Of a DNA stretch of 64,000 nt, positions 49,601 to 61,200 are shown piece after piece. The notes under the pieces were generated by a model. The model did no database searches. It was not told the DNA's origin and saw only the letters and a list, made by a program, of their open reading frames with translations. The DNA is taken from contig NC_060018.1 of assembly GCF_021134715.1 (NCBI RefSeq), positions 186,001 through 250,000 on the forward strand. The letters run 5' to 3'. The number at the start of each line of letters is the position of its first letter. Position 1 is the first letter of the stretch. Source of the DNA: Daphnia pulex (taxonomy: Eukaryota; Arthropoda; Branchiopoda; Diplostraca; Daphniidae). Position numbers and translations under genes: made by a program.

Positions 49601-50911
49601 AACAAATAATCCAATCCTTTTGCGTGGCGGGTCAAAATAGATTTTCGTCTACTCCGCCGAGACCAACATGTTGCTGGCCAATTTGACGCTTCCTTCCACT
49701 TCGACGTCCATCGCTGTGGGCGGATTGGAAGGCGGAACTCGCTACGCTTTCAGGGCAGCCGCCTGGACTCTGGTCGGATTGGGTCCCAGTTCGCCGGCCC
49801 TTGTCCTCTCCATCGAAATGAATCAATCGACGTCGACGGTGCCCATGACGGACCAGGAAGCTCCCAACTCGTTTCCGACCCACGTTGCCCAGGTAAAAGC
49901 CAATTCAATCAAGTCCAGCTTCGATGATGATGATGATCGAGTCTCTAACGGAAAACGTTTCATTACTGGGGATGCGCACAGGAAACTTTGATGATTATGC
50001 TGGTGGGCGGAACGCTGTTGGTTCTCCTGCTGACTGTCATCCTGGTGGTGATTGTGCGCAGACGGAAAGTTTGCCGGGACGGTGGGAGCAGCCGATCCAG
50101 GTCGAATACCCGCGGCAATCAGAGCAATCACTTGCTGTGGCCGCTTCCGTCTCATCAACCGTGGGCCAATCATTCGTCGTCAAACTCCAACGACCCGTCC
50201 AAAGACGTCCATCCCCAGCTGGGCCCCGATTACGCCGAAGTGTTTCATCACGCTAATCCCAGCATGTCGTCATTTGCATCGTCATCCCACCACCAGCAAC
50301 AGCAGCACAGCCTTCAGCCGCCGACGGCCGCCAACATGACGGCCGCTTCTGCTTACGCTTCCACAACGCTAATCCGCAATTCGTCGGCCTCATTGCCGTT
50401 CCGCTATCAGCCGTCGGCTGCCGGCCGCAGCGTCCCCCAGTTATTAGCCGAGGCCGGTGGTGGTGGGCGAAATTCAAGTCAGCCGTTGGTGCCCAATTGG
50501 CTGGAATTGCTTCCGCCGCCGCCACAACATCCGCCTCCTCCATTAGTCGCAGCAGCTGGAAGTAAAATCATCGACTACCAGCCGCCCTTCTTGACTGCCA
50601 CGTTGCCGTCGACCATCCACGCTGGATCCAACAGTTGCGCCGCTGCCCCGCCGAATTTCAATCCCTGCGGCGGAGGCGGTGGAGGCGTCCAGCACTATCC
50701 CTTCCGCTCGTCATTCAACAACGCTCAATCCCAGCCGACGCTCCTGCCCAACCAACACGCCCGCAATTCCTTGTTCTTGCGGCAGTTGCACCGCCAATCC
50801 AGTCGCTACCAGAGCGAGGATTTAGTCATCCCGCAAGAGGTCGAGGGCCTCTACGCCACCTGTACCTATGACCAAATCGAACCCCCTTACCCGCTGTCGT
50901 CTTATCGTTGA
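37627..50911 (+). CDS. robo: Roundabout axon-guidance receptor (Slit receptor)
   Basis: Single-pass receptor for Slit. Nine exons (37627-37720, 40992-41345, 46309-46486, 46628-46758, 47546-47730, 47841-49347, 49440-49555, 49641-49892, 49982-50911) keep frame and give 1248 residues. Exon 1 is a signal peptide (MATSWLSSRSFFILSGWILL...). Ig1 starts PPRIIDDPTNVTVLRNEPAT with the Slit-binding surface region; Ig2 (PESTRAVVGDPARFHCVSPR), Ig3 (LVVVLGEEALFECQASGDPA), Ig4 (PPQILSEAGGSLTVDC) and Ig5 follow. Three FN3 domains run from PGPPSQPVHTNQTAHSVTI to LGPSSPALVLSIE. The membrane helix is IMLVGGTLLVLLLTVILVVI. The tail of about 290 residues has PDYAEVFHH (CC0-like), AYASTTLIRN (CC1-like) and LELLPPPPQHPPPP (CC2-like, Ena type), but I see no CC3. 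Introns 1 and 2 are 3.3 and 5.0 kb, far longer than elsewhere in the window. Confidence 0.95.
38245..38505. repeat. T-rich low-complexity tract (A-rich on minus strand)
   Basis: About 260 bases made almost only of T runs broken by single or double G (ttttgttttggttttttt...), inside robo intron 1. On the minus strand this is an A-rich tract that begins immediately after the stop codon of the nested gene at 38508. Just left, at about 38102-38245, a roughly 100-base unit is repeated imperfectly (ttgccaaagcgtttttt ... ttgcagctta, twice). Confidence 0.9.
38508..39094 (-). CDS. Nested small membrane-protein gene in robo intron 1
   Basis: Two minus-strand frames overlap by an ATGA (38864-38867). The downstream frame gives MDSAKRDSSGQVYKGSPKTT, a helix (IFAVLSMLIIFIGLIILQIW) and a tail ending QNPNSAFIYR at 38508: a single-pass protein of about 95 residues if it starts at that Met. 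The upstream frame (about 39033-39094 start) reads MTQSSSKVDLVTGQITEKRI, then DFTLDRSSSDLTGAQ. I found no intron that joins the two in one frame, so they may be separate, need a frameshift, or be a decayed gene. The helix region is clearly related to the ORF at 5224-5331. Function unknown. The A-rich tract right after the stop suggests a retroposed copy. Confidence 0.5.
39058..39162. repeat. Short tandem repeats upstream of the nested gene
   Basis: A heptamer-based array (gggcatgttt / gacatgtttt, about four units at 39068-39103) is followed by two copies of atgaataagctcctcccccaaaa (about 39101-39155) separated by atccgcgat. They lie in the 5' flank of the nested minus-strand gene. Confidence 0.7.
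40870..40905. repeat. Homopolymeric G run
   Basis: A run of about 16 consecutive G near 40880-40895, about 100 bp before robo exon 2. A run of about 13 C lies at 40693-40706. Such runs are prone to sequencing-length error. Confidence 0.8.
41346..46308 (+). other. Robo intron 2, simple-repeat-rich
   Basis: A 5-kb intron. It contains several (TCCA)n tracts (41577-41587, 43321-43337, 43509-43529, 43822-43837, 44010-44027), (GAA)n, GTC and CTG runs, and a G-rich motif at 42432-42466. A 331-codon open frame at 44228-45223 is low-complexity and has no splice support; I treat it as chance. No RNA gene recognised. Confidence 0.6.
42432..42466 (+). other. Potential G-quadruplex tract
   Basis: Runs of two to five G separated by one to three bases (ggcggtggtaggagggtgg followed by tagggggtggtaggg). 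This fits the general pattern for intramolecular G-quadruplex formation on the coding strand of robo intron 2. Sequence pattern only. Confidence 0.45.
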
Positions 50912-51727
50912 AATGAGACATGATTAAGGACATGCCAAAAGCCAAAATTGGTAATAATTATATATATAAAATAATTACCCATTCACACTCGACTCTAGTC
51001 ACGTCTCTCTCTACCCAGGAGAATCCTCCCTCCTTTGGAAAAGGCTAACCAAAGAAACACAATTTCTTCTAATGAATTATTATTTTGACAAAAGGCTCGA
51101 CATGTAAACATTTGTGACTTGTGTGTGCGTGTTTCAACTTTTAAATATTTCGAAAAAATACTCCCCCCAAAAAAATAATAATAATCGCTTTGGCGTTGTG
51201 AGCGTTTCTTTCCTTCCTTTTGTGTTTCTACTACATATAATATAATATATGATCGATTATATAATTATTATTCTGTCTCTCTATTGATGTGAAACTTTCA
51301 ATGTGCTGTGATAATTTTCCAACAGGTCAACCCGTTTCTAATTGGCTGTTTTCTTTCCCACTTTCAGTTTCTTGACTGTAATAATTTGAATGGATTTTTA
51401 TATGGATGTAAATATTCGTGGCTGTACGGTGCGCCGAGCTGTACTACACCCACCTCTTCCCCCAACAGCAGCTTGCGCGCCACCTTCAATTATGGAAAGT
51501 AAATAAAAATAATTGAGGATTTGGTTTCATCAGGAATTGGTTCCGTTCATTTTCTTCCAAGATTACGTAACCAAACTTTGATCCAGAGAAGGAAAACCGA
51601 AAAAAAAAAGAAATTGTTGAATTGAACTAATCATGACAGCAGACAAGTGTAAATAGCTCAAATACAGGCGACAAAAGGATTTTTGTGAGAGCGATAGGAG
51701 AGGTATGTCATTTTGTCTGGCCGGTGA
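50912..51727. other. 3' UTR region between robo and AHSA1
   Basis: About 815 AT-rich bases between convergent stops. It includes TA-rich stretches (50960-50980, 51236-51270) and a polyadenylation-like aagtaaataaaa near 51496-51507. It probably holds the robo 3' UTR. No gene seen. Confidence 0.5.
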
Positions 51728-53161
51728 TCAAAGAAGAAATGCGCCGAAACCAAAAGTTCGTTTGATCGCTTCCCAATAGTATCTTTGCCATCCCTCGACA
51801 GTTTTGTCGAATTCGCTGTTTTAAATAAAGAAAAATTTCAAATATAAACTTGAATGCATCAATTATAAAACTCAATTTCTTACGTAGAGGGAATTCCACT
51901 CTGACTCAACGACAACTTCGTAGAGTCTCCTTCATCTTTCAGTTCTATAGTCACCGTCGAATGATGACCTTCTGGCCAGGTTCTAAATCTCCATTTCTGG
52001 ACAATTTTCTTGTTGGGCAACTATGGAAAAGATTATTGACGATTGCACCATTTCACATTTCAAAGTAGAATAACTTACCAGTTCAACAAAGGTCCCGGTT
52101 ATGTTGCCTTCAAAGAGATTGAATTTGCCTCCGACCGAAGGATTGACCTGCACCGAGGCGCAGGTAAATGCTCGCATCAATTCGGGTTGCGTTAGGACGT
52201 TGTACAATTCAACTGGTGGGCATTTGAAATTCTGGTTGCACGTATACGATTGCATTTCAACCTTTACTCCAATCTGCAATTGTTTCAAATCGGGAGTACT
52301 AACAGAAGATGGCAGTTTCACACCGGGATCCTTGGTAACTTGGGTCTTGTCGCCATTTTTGACTTCTGTATCCTTTTTCGGTAAAATCATACCTTGGGTA
52401 AAATCTGATGAAACAACAAAGGGGAAACAAAACAAGAATCAGCATTAACGATACATCAACTTTCATACAAAAACACAAATATATTGTTATTAACCTTCTT
52501 TTAAACTTTTAATGTACTTTGCAAGTTGTTCTCTGATCACTTTGGCCCCTACAGTTCGCATCAACTGCTTCATGGCATCTGCATCAGGGCCTGTAGCAGA
52601 TGTTGTGACGTTGACATCAACCTCATCGGCATTGTTTTCGTCACTCAAATTGGGGATGATGACGGTGCCTTCTATATTTTTAGTGGTACCACTCACTTTC
52701 CCCTGTAATAAGATGATAGTTATGAATATGGGAGTACTACTGTATGCCTTTCATCATTCATTACACTCCACTTGAGATGGAGGGTCCATTCAAAGAAAAA
52801 AATGAGTTTAGCCTTGCGATTGTTAGCAGAGGCTTCTCCTTCCATCTTCTCTATTTCAGTTATAACACAGTTACCTAAAACATATAAAACGTCGGATGTA
52901 AAACTTTCGAGTCTTAACATATTGTAATGAATGTTACCAATTATGTCATTTATTTCCAGGCCATTTAAGAGTTCATCAATCTTATCTTTAGACCATTGGG
53001 ATGCATTCTTCTCTGTCCTGTAAACAATGGTATAATTAGTAAATTGCCGTCGTATAAGCAGGTTCCGGTAGATATACTTACCAGTGCCAGTTATTCACAT
53101 TAGTGGCATCTGGCCTCTCTTCGACGATCCACCGTGGATCTCCTTCGCCCCACTTGGCCAT
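51728..53161 (-). CDS. AHSA1: Activator of Hsp90 ATPase (AHA1)
   Basis: Cochaperone that binds the Hsp90 middle and N domains and stimulates its ATPase. The minus-strand start at 53161 gives MAKWGEGDPRWIVEERPDAT, the near-invariant family N terminus, then VNNWHWTEKNASQWSKDKI. The Aha1-N domain continues CVITEIEKMEGEASANNRKA and AKLIFFFEWTLHLKW. A linker with KKDTEVKNGDKTQV leads to the C-terminal START-like AHSA1 domain (PVELYNVLTQPELMRAFT, VGGKFNLFEGNITGTFVEL, QKWRFRTWPEGHHSTVTIEL). The end is EGWQRYYWEAIKRTFGFGAF. About eight exons; stop at 51728. Complete. Head-to-head with CCDC32. Confidence 0.94.
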
Positions 53162-53675
53162 CGTTATTCCAATTAGGAAAACACAAGCGAACTTCAACTG
53201 GCACTACAATTACGACAGGACTGTATGATCTGCACTCGAGTGCGAGCAGAGAAACAAGGATAAAGGATCGGTAAGGATCTACTAGTATTTTAACCAGAAA
53301 GTTCTAAAACATGCTCGAAAAGTCGAGTGCCATCTTTCAATTGACGTAACAACTAGATTTCGTCTGCTATTTGTTGAATGAATTTTAAAATGTGAATAAA
53401 TAATCCGATGTGTATTTAAATAATTAATTATTTTATACAAAATATAATTTTCTAAATATATACATCTTAATAACAGTGAAAACCGGTTTATTTCTAAAGT
53501 TTTCTCGATTACCCTGAGAGGACAGCGCCATCTTATCGGGGTGTGGGTGACACGTTTCTTTCGGCGGTAGAATACCTATCGGTAAATGTTTCTTTTGTTT
53601 AGTTGACGGTTAACACGAATTTGTGTTTCTATAATTTATCAACGTCCCGATTATCTCCCATTCAGACTGTGCTGA
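53162..53675. promoter_or_regulatory. Divergent intergenic region AHSA1 / CCDC32
   Basis: 514 bp between the start codons of divergent genes. A ctagaa/ttctag-like stretch (agaaagttctaaaacatgctcg near 53300) contains alternating GAA/TTC triplets that loosely resemble a heat-shock element, which would fit an Hsp90 cochaperone promoter. The match is imperfect. Confidence 0.35.
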
Positions 53676-54246
53676 ATGGATGACCCTTGGGAAAGCACTG
53701 TTGATGGAAATATCACCTCATCTGTTGAACCGAACGAATTTCACCTGCACTTTGACAATAACTTTTGTCCATCAGCTGATTCCAAAGACAATAAAGTCGA
53801 TTCTTCCAACGAATCTTTCCAGCCATTACCCGACTCTTCTACTTATTTGGAGAATTTAGGTATGTGATCCACATGTATATTTTGTTTGTTCTTTTGGGTT
53901 ACATGTGATTTCCCTTTCAGAAAAGAAGTTGTGCAAATTACGGAAAACCCCTTCATCAAACAGTGGGGCTGAGAAAAGAGATTTGCTGCTGTCTCTGGCA
54001 GGAGCTCGTGAGGGCCACATTGACCGTTTATTGAATTCACAGTTTTCTCAGTTGCAAGGCTTGGGTGAAATTGAAAATTTTGATTGTCCTGTCGAGGAGT
54101 CTCTGTCTGGCACAGTGATTCGGCACGTAGCACCTCACTTGCAAGCAGTGACAACTGGAGAGCTGGTCCATCTCTTAAAGGCAGATCAGTTGCAAGAAAA
54201 TACTCCTGAGGAAGACACACCAGAGACTAACAACCAGCAAGAGTAA
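53676..54246 (+). CDS. CCDC32: Coiled-coil domain protein 32 (CCDC32)
   Basis: Homologue of vertebrate CCDC32, linked to AP2 adaptor assembly and endocytosis, and in people to a cardio-facio-neuro-developmental syndrome. Two exons (53676-53859 and 53921-54246) give 169 residues. The N terminus is acidic and disordered (MDDPWESTVDGN). The conserved core reads DSSTYLENLEKKLCKLRK, then DLLLSLAGAREGHIDRLL, the family's helical segment. The C terminus is glutamate-rich (ENTPEEDTPETNNQQE). The TAA at 54244-54246 is only seven bases before the start codon of the next gene on the same strand. Confidence 0.8.
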
Positions 54247-54253
54247 CCATCAT

Positions 54254-55123
54254 ATGAATAGAAGAAGAATGGATGAGTCGTGTTACTGGAATCAGAAAAC
54301 CTTTGCCATAGTGACTGGTGCCAGTCGTGGCATAGGGAGGACTCTGGCTGAGAAAATATCGAAACAAATGGGCGCGGACTCTGTCCTTTTGCTGATTTCC
54401 CGTGACGAAAAAGATTTGGATTCGTTACAGAAGGCCATCGAAACCGATCGACCGTCAGTGCGAGTTCATGTCGGCGTGACTGACTTATCCAGCTGTGACG
54501 AGTCGGCTTTGAATGGTGTCGTCTCATCTGCTTTGGCTGGTGAATCGGCCGAGTCCTTTGCCCACGCATTGTGCGTCCACAATGCCGGATCGCTGGGCGA
54601 CGCTACCAAGCGTTGCACCGATCTGGTCTCGGTGAACTCGTGCGTCCAATACTTTCAGCTCAATTTGGCTTCCGTCGTCGTTCTCAATGCGATTTTCTTG
54701 CGCCGCTTCGCCTCCAGCCCAGTCCAGCAGCGCAAAACGGTCGTCAACATGTCCTCCCTCTGCGGAGTGGAACCGTTTTCGTCGCTGTCGCTCTACTGCA
54801 CCGGCAAAGCTGGACGGGACATGTTTTTCAAGGTATAATAAATCCGATTAGTATCGATCCTTTTTTGCCCGCCTATTTGACTGGGGCCCCATCCGTCTAG
54901 ACAGGTTTTAGCCAAGGAGGAACCTGACGTCCGAGTGCTCAATTACGCGCCGGGCCCGGTGGAGACCAACATGCGAACTCAACTTCTCCATCAGTCGTGG
55001 ACTGAAGAGATCAAATCTGGCGGCCTCGGTCTCACGACCGAAATGACGTGCGACCGGCTCATGGCGATTTTGGCCGGCGATTCCTACGCCTCCGGTGCTC
55101 ACGTCGACTACTACGACCCATGA
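54254..55123 (+). CDS. SPR: Sepiapterin reductase
   Basis: Short-chain dehydrogenase that makes the last step of tetrahydrobiopterin synthesis (pterin pigments, amine hydroxylase cofactor). Two exons (54254-54832, 54905-55123) give 265 residues; an alternative start at 54269 (MDESCYWNQ) would remove five. NADP motif TGASRGIGRTLAEKI; HNAGSLGDATK is characteristic of SPR; the catalytic Ser is in VVNMSSLCGVEPFSSLS and the catalytic Tyr/Lys in LYCTGKAGRDMFFK. The C-terminal half reads EEPDVRVLNYAPGPVETNM, then SGAHVDYYDP, matching the vertebrate SGAHVDFYD end. Its 5' UTR cannot exceed seven bases unless transcription begins inside CCDC32 or the mRNA is dicistronic. Confidence 0.93.
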
Positions 55124-55360
55124 AATCATGCCACATTCCAGTCCCAACAACAAGAGGATCTGCCCGGTTTGTTGTTTCCCCCTTTTTTTTCAAAAAAATC
55201 CCGTGATGCTTTTGATGTTGTTTGTACGTGATGGAAAGGAAAGAAAGAAAAACGAGAGAGAAAGAAAGAAACTTTAATATTTATTTACAGACATTGTCAT
55301 GGGATACAACTGCTCGGTGATGGAGGCGAATGTGTTTTTCTCTTTTTGTTTTATTATTTT

Positions 55361-57238
55361 TCAGTTGGAAAGTTCGGTGAGTAGAGCGTCGGAGACGAGA
55401 TTGTAAATGTCGCGCTTGATGCGCTCGCGGTGGTAGGGTTGCAGTTCGGCCAGCATTCCGGCGATGGAAGCGCAAAAGAGACTGGTGGTGTCCTCTGGAT
55501 GATGGACTGCCGGCTGGATCCGCTGGCGCTTGGAGGGCGGCTGGTAGTGACTGGAGACATCGACCGACTCGACCGTGGCCTCGATGGGCAGAGCGCAAAT
55601 CTCCCTGTCACCATTGTTGTTGTTGTTTTGCTGTTCACGTCTCAGCTGTTGTTGCTGCCTCCGCGACAGGGCCGCCCCTCTGGCCACCAGCTCCTTCTTG
55701 ATGGCCACCATGGACCGCCCGTTGCCATTGGACAGGTGATGCCCGTCGTCGGATACGCTGCTGGAAATGATTGACGCGTAACAAACAGGAACAAGTTGAA
55801 CCAACAAATGCCCCAAAAACTTTCAACTGCTTTCATCTTTTTGTACACACAGAGAGAGACGACAAGGTAAAGAAGACGAAACTGTAATTACCTGACAAAC
55901 TCCATGTTGCCCCCATCGGAATTATTTCGCTCGTCGTCCGACTGGAACTCGCCTTCCATGTCGTGCGGGTTAATGCACATTTCGAAATGGTTTTCATTGC
56001 TGCTGGACGTCCGATTGCTGGGCCAGCCAGAAAAAAAAAGAAGAAAAAGAAAGAACATGAAAACCACTCGATTTCAACCTTCAACGTTCCGTCATCCATT
56101 CGCTTTGGGGGCCTGGAATCGTGACCGACCAAGTCAAGATATACACACCACCACCACCACCACCTGCTCTCCCTCCTTGCTGTTTATTCCCCCCCACCAC
56201 CCACCTTTGCCGGCCTGACCAGGGAGCCCCTCTGAGCATTTGAAGCCTGACAAAATCCAGCCCAGCCAAAAAGCCCACAAGACCCACACACACATTGAAA
56301 AGAAAAAGGGGGAGGAGGAGCCCGGTGGTGGGTTGAGATCACGGGGTCTCCGACCGAGCAGCAGCAGTGCCACGACTTCTTCTTCTTCTTTTTGGCTTTT
56401 ATACTTTGCGTACTGCTGCTGCTCCTGCTACTAGAGTGAAGAAACCGAACCGAACCAACCATCACGGCCGTACATGGCCCGCGGCGGAGCCGGCTAGAAA
56501 GAAAAAGGGACGACTCGCCGCTGCTGCTGCTGCGGGTGTACAGTAAGGCGATTCTACTTTCAGCTGGGCGGCCAGACTGGACTGGCGGGTTGGTGGCATC
56601 GTGACAGAAAGTCGGGCGAATCGAGTCGGAGGCATCGAGTGGGTGTAGTAGCGACGGGAGGAGGTAGGTGGATGACGTATTTAATGTTCTAACTAAACTG
56701 GCGCGCGGGATAAAATGACATTTTAAGATTAGTCTAATTGTTATTTACCCGTTTGATGATTTTCGCTTGATGAAGGGATTGAGGAAGGACATGAGTCCGA
56801 CGAAGGAAGTGGCGTCGGGCGGTTCGGCGATGGATCCGCCATTGGTGGCGCGGTACTTGTCGTTTCTGCCCAGCTCCTTGACGTACTTATCTCTCATGTA
56901 TCTCCATCGCTCCTTGGCTTCTTCAACTGTCCACCACCAGAGTTTCATAAACAACAACAAAGAAGAGAGAGACGTGAGATGTGTGTGTGTGTCTGGCCGA
57001 CGACGATAACGGCCGCCACCACCCCTCATCAAAGCTGTGAGAGATAAAAAAAAGTGAAAAGAAAAATCAACTGACCAGATTTGCCGACAGCATCGGCGAT
57101 TTCTTGCCAGGCCGTGTCACGCAGCTGGTTGTCTTTGTTGGACTTTGTCGGGCAGGCGTAGAGGACTTCGTGCTGGCGCACTTCTTCGATGAGCAACTGA
57201 TCGGCCGCGCACGGCGTTCGCAGAGTGGACACCATCAT
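55361..57238 (-). CDS. MADF-BESS domain DNA-binding protein
   Basis: Adf-1/Dip3-type transcription factor. Four exons (57076-57238, 56749-56926, 55892-56017, 55361-55760) give 288 residues. The start is taken at 57238 (MMVSTLRTPCAAD). The MADF domain (Myb/SANT-like) follows: LLIEEVRQHEVLYACP, QLRDTAWQEIADAVGKS, VEEAKERWRYMRDKYVKEL. Then come a loop FVGLMSFLNPFIKRK, an acidic linker (MEGEFQSDDERNNSD), a glutamine/asparagine-rich stretch (RRQQQQLRREQQNNNNN), the basic KRQRIQ, and a C-terminal BESS motif FCASIAGMLAELQPYHRERI. The targets cannot be inferred. It is convergent with SPR. Confidence 0.9.
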
Positions 57239-58225
57239 CCGCCAACGCAACTGGACGAATTGGGCGACGTGATAAACTGAACGGAAAAACCAAAAAAACT
57301 GCGACGGACGGACGGAGGGACGCGGCAGACGGAGGAGAGCTATGGAAGTCGACTAAGTGCCTAGACGACGGGCGACGGCCAGGCGACGTGTTGGTGGTGG
57401 TGGCGTTCTCTTATCCTCTCCTCCCCCTTGCCTAAAGGAGGGGGGGCTGGGCTGGGCTGGCTGGCAGTTCTCTTCTACGTTCTCTGCTCTGCTGTTCTCT
57501 CTTGTCCTGTTGTATACGTGTCCGCCATCGCTAGTCACAACCACAAAAAGCCCAAAGCCCTCCGGCTTCTCTGCTCTTCCGGTCGGTTTTCGCCCTCCCT
57601 CTTCTCTCTCTCTCTCTCTCCCGTTTTCTTCTTTGCGTATATACCCAACAGTCTCCCATCACGGCCAGATGGCGATGAGGCGAGCGAGCTGCGCTGGCCA
57701 GCAAGCGGGGCCGGACTCCTATAGACCGTGAAAGGGCAAAGTCGACGCGCGGCGGCGGCGGCGGCGGTGGTGGTTGTTGTGAGACAACACAACACACACA
57801 AGGAGCCGTTAACCACTGCCTTTTCCTCTTCTCCTTCTCTCTCTCTCTCTCTCTCTTTCTATCCTCGTTTTTCTCGACTATCTCTCCACCAGTCATTCTT
57901 CTAGCCTCCTCAACACCCACCTCAATCGCCTTGAGCTACTTCTCCGGCTTTGTAGCCAGCCATGACGACCAACGAGACCTGAACCGACAAGAACAACAAC
58001 AACAACATCAAAAGGAGAAGAAGAAATTTACAAGAATTATAAAAAAAGCGATTCATCTCGGCGTGAACGACTTGCCAGCTACTAAACTAAGGTGACATTA
58101 TTTTCCACAAACAAAACATTTCTGGGTTTATTTGACTTTTGACGCGAAAATTAGTTTACATAATTAATGATGATTGCGCTAGTTTTGAACACATTCGTCG
58201 CTTACTTTACGGGATGGATGAATTC
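57239..58225. other. Intergenic region upstream of the MADF-BESS gene
   Basis: About 990 bp. Contains (CT)n runs (57603-57620, 57836-57859), (GGC)n at 57752-57767 and a CA run at 57788-57800. The left part is the likely promoter/5' UTR of the MADF-BESS gene and the right part the 3' flank of the SID-1-like gene. No gene found. Confidence 0.5.
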
Positions 58226-61200
58226 TCAAAAGACCGGGATGTCTTGGCGTGATTTCGATTCAATGTCGTCATCCAGCGTCAACAGGAACTAGACAATTGA
58301 TGCCACAAGAAATTAATGGATTTTTTCCCAATTAAACTCGTTTCCAAACGAAACGGATGAATTTCAATGAATCAATCAGCAGACTATATAATAAAAGGGC
58401 CTTTTGTTTGACTTACCATGAAGAAGAAAAAGAGACCAGTCGAAGACAGAAAATGCCTGGAAACAAACAAAAGAAAAAAACAAATAAATTTCCAGTTTGA
58501 ATGACTTGATTACCATATAACGTTAAGTGGGTATTATGTGGAGCAGTTAGTTATAGGTAGTGTCGTCGAATTTACCACAAGTCGTGCGTGTCATAGACAC
58601 TAGCCACCAGGCATTCCTGATTCAGCATTCTTGACTCGGCTGGACTTTTCTGCGATTTAACAAAAAACAAAAAGTTTAGACGATTTGAAATTTCCCGCGC
58701 TTGAAAAAACAAAAAAATCAAATGCTGATTGCCACTCTTGAATTAATTCCATCGCCATTAAACCTATTTTTTTTCTTTCTGTTGTTTTTTACTACATTTT
58801 CCAGGCACATGAAGGAGAAAAAGGAAAAGGGGATTGATGGATGGATGGCGACGAGGGTCTGTGCGGTCAGAGACTATGCGGACCGGTCACGCCCACTCCT
58901 GAGCTGCGAGTCGTCGCTGCTGGTTCGCCAGCTGCTGCTGCTGTTGCTGCTGCTCTACGGCTTGGGCTGCGCTCACGGCTAACGAAGAACTTTCTCTATC
59001 TCTGCGTGTGTGTCTGTGCTGCGTTACTGCGTACGTACCTCCCACTTGGCCGCTTTTTTCAAAAAGAAATAAGAACCGGTCAGCCAAAACGCCAGGGCCG
59101 CCAGTAGGAACAAGAAAGGGTAGATGCGGTTCGTGACGAAGGCCCACTCCCGCTTGCGCATCTTCATGGTGACGTAGAAGACGGAATAGACAAAGAGGTT
59201 GATCATGAAGACGGCCAGCAGGTGCGTGTTGAAATCAACGCTGTCCATCACCAGCTGCTGCACGGCGAACGCCACGTTGCAGACGATTCCTATATCAAAG
59301 GAGTTAATATAATAAATCCTGAAATGATTTAGTTTCAAGTCGACAGCAACAACCGGAGCGCAACAACAATCGCTGCCCTTCACTTTGTCGCCGATTGTTG
59401 TTGTTGCGCGAGACTTACCGACAACCACCAAGGTCAAGCGCTCCAGATACAGCGGTCGTGATTTCCAGCAGGTGTTGACATGCTCCACCATTGTTTCTTT
59501 GTCTGCGTCCAGGTGAAGGCAAATCCAATCAAAAGGAATCAGAAAGAAAAGAACAAAAATGAACGGTCTCTCGCCTCTGTGTGAAATGCTGCTGCTACAA
59601 TCAGACTAACCCAACTTCCAGTGACCCATGTAGTAGACGTCGATGGCCAGGGCGACGCAGGCGATCAAATGGACCACAGTGAAACCCAATTTGAAGTAGA
59701 ATTGGCTGGTGAAGGCCGTGCCGGCCCCAAGGAACACCAGCAGGGCCAGGACGATGTAGGCCATGTGAGATTTGACATTTATGTCGGCGTGACGGGCGTG
59801 ATACAATTTCAGCGTGCACAAAACGGCCAGCACGTACATGAACGACGTATCTAACGGAGTTGTTGACCTCATCATTATTTCAGACTGACTCTCTGCTACC
59901 GCCCGGCGCCCAACCCCACACACGATTGCCAATAATTACCGAATTGATAATTGAGCCTCGTCGGGCACAAGTGGTAGCAGGCGCTGAGAATCCCCTCGAC
60001 GATCAAACCGAAGCCCATGGAATAGGAGAGGCCGTAATGCGGCGGAATGCCTCGCTCCTGCTCCTGCTGCTGCTGCCCAATCAAAAGGCAGCCGTGTGTC
60101 ATCCAGGTACGACACAAAAACACACAACATTTATCATCCGGCACGGTGGCAGCAACATCCGCTTAGGGCGGAGTAAAAACAAGAAAGAGAGAAAATGACT
60201 CACCTCAGCACCGGTGGCGTTTTGACGCATCGTGTCGATGTAGTCCCGCCGCTTGGTGATGAGCAAGAAGATGGTGCCCAGAACGACGTAGCCAATGTTG
60301 GAGAAGAAGTGATTAAAGTCGCTAAAGTCAATCAGCAGATGGTAGGGATAGGCGCAGGCGAAATTGTAGTAGCACATGTCTTGGTCTCCCGTCGTCACCA
60401 TCATCTGCTCAATGCACATTTTTCCTTTTATTATTACGTCGTTTTTTTTTTTAAATTAGCAGTGCCTTTCTCCCTTTTAATACGTCATTATTTTTTAAAA
60501 AATAGAAAACGTCGATTTTTACGTCTTTGTAGTTCCAGACGAGCTGGCCGACGGGGATGAGGTAGAAAACGGCGATAATGCACAGCTCGGACACGTAGCG
60601 CTTGGACTTTTTATTGTAGAAATCCGGTTGGTGTTTGGTCATCTCCGACACTCGTCTCCATCGCTTACTGCTGCTGTTGTTTTTTTTCCAGACAAGAAAG
60701 AAATTTAAAAAGAGTCGTTGTTGTCGTAAAAGAAAGAAACGTTTCTTTAATGCTTCCCCCGCTATTTAGTATGTCCCAAACAATTTGCTTACAGTTTATT
60801 CTGTTGCCTTGTGGGGCGAGTGTCGCTAAAGACGACGTCGGCGTCCTCTGCTGATGTCGCTCCTACTGATCGTTACAGTCCAACATGTTACTTTATATGG
60901 CCATCGCACAGCGTTTGAAAAGATAGAAAGAGACACACGACACACACACACACTACCGTGACAGGTTGAATCTTCCGTCTTGATGGTTGCACTTGTTTAG
61001 AAAAATAGAAATGTGAAGAAACAAAAACCCGTTATTGCCAATCCATCAATCGCGCTCAAACGAAAACGGGTGACGGTTTACCTGCTGATTTGAGACTCTT
61101 GTTCCTCAGAAATGGGTTGCAATTCGGATTTATCTAATTTAGAGAGAAAATGCGTGTCAGACTCTCGATATTTAATCGTAATTCTCTTTTTTAATAGATG

